Below, in pieces: positions 6,897 through 8,863 of a stretch of DNA of 8,863 nt (position 1 is its first letter; every line of letters starts with the position of its first letter). The position numbers and the translations under genes are program-made. Below the pieces are notes generated by a model that saw nothing but the letters and a program-made list of their open reading frames with translations, had not been told where the DNA came from and searched no databases. The DNA comes from Chloroflexota bacterium (GTDB lineage: Bacteria; Chloroflexota; Limnocylindria; Limnocylindrales; CSP1-4), in NCBI GenBank assembly GCA_013698385.1, contig JACCVB010000035.1:1-8863 (forward strand), given 5' to 3'.

Positions 6897-6900
<4 letters not shown>
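6001..6900 (+). CDS. iolB: 5-deoxy-glucuronate isomerase
   Basis: Cupin-fold isomerase (IolB/KduI family, 299 aa) converting 5-deoxy-D-glucuronate, made by IolD plus hydrolysis, to 5-dehydro-2-deoxy-D-gluconate. The metal site is clear in the second cupin: His173 and His175 in SSYPPHKHDE, Glu187 in ELEEIYYYE and His244 in IPHGWHGPAM. The conserved YDLYFLNVMAGP follows at about 253-264. Residues about 196-211 are a Gly/Ser/Ala-rich loop that looks like a lineage-specific insertion. It starts with GTG at 6001, where GTGA overlaps the transaldolase stop. No convincing ribosome site precedes it, and the first in-frame ATG is 145 codons in, so translational coupling is the likely start mechanism. 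The gene ends in another GTGA overlap with iolD. Confidence 0.95.
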
Positions 6901-8786
<1,886 letters not shown>

Positions 8787-8863
8787 AGACCGTCGTGCCG
8801 GCCCGGTGATGCCTCCATCCGCACTCACGAAGGCTCCCGACCTCCTTGGGTGACGTCGGTCCC
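8787..8863. other. Non-coding tail after iolD, nothing recognised
   Basis: These 77 nt to the window edge show no convincing gene start, ribosome site or terminator hairpin with U-run. The rightward operon may continue beyond the window, for example into further iol genes. Confidence 0.4.

Noticed and set aside
8807..8851. Short open frame of 14 codons after iolD
   Set aside because: It has no ribosome site and no recognisable product.

Overview
The window is most of a myo-inositol catabolism and uptake locus from a GC-rich bacterium. Codon usage is strongly GC-biased, GTG starts occur, and the solute-binding protein is a lipoprotein. These traits fit a Chloroflexota or Actinomycetota genome, but no marker gene settles the phylum. 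All eight genes read clearly, are packed tightly, and form two divergent transcription units around a single control region at about 4745-4882. No RNA genes, mobile elements or CRISPR arrays were seen.

Leftward unit (minus strand, in transcription order): an inosose dehydratase (iolE, 4744-3779), an inositol 2-dehydrogenase (iolG, 3748-2696), and a sugar ABC importer. The importer consists of a lipoprotein binding protein (2603-1599), a membrane permease (1464-457) and an ATPase (440 to beyond the left edge). A strong stem-loop lies between the binding protein and permease genes. It probably shapes relative expression rather than ending transcription.

Rightward unit (plus strand): a transaldolase-family protein (4883-6004), 5-deoxy-glucuronate isomerase (iolB, 6001-6900) and the ThDP-dependent trihydroxycyclohexanedione hydrolase (iolD, 6897-8786). 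Both junctions are 4-base GTGA overlaps, so the three genes are probably translationally coupled.

Together the genes cover import, oxidation (IolG), dehydration (IolE), ring opening (IolD) and isomerisation (IolB), giving 5-dehydro-2-deoxy-D-gluconate (DKG). The canonical next steps, IolC kinase, IolJ aldolase and IolA, are not in the window. Instead, a transaldolase-family protein leads the operon. Its retained Schiff-base lysine, a Gln in place of the transaldolase acid/base Glu, and the close structural match between DKG and fructose 6-phosphate suggest it could be an aldolase of the lower pathway. This is the main candidate for something undescribed here.

The control region carries a near-perfect LacI-type operator (4806-4819) almost equidistant from both divergent start codons. 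Plausible extended -10 promoters point both ways, so one repressor could govern the whole locus.
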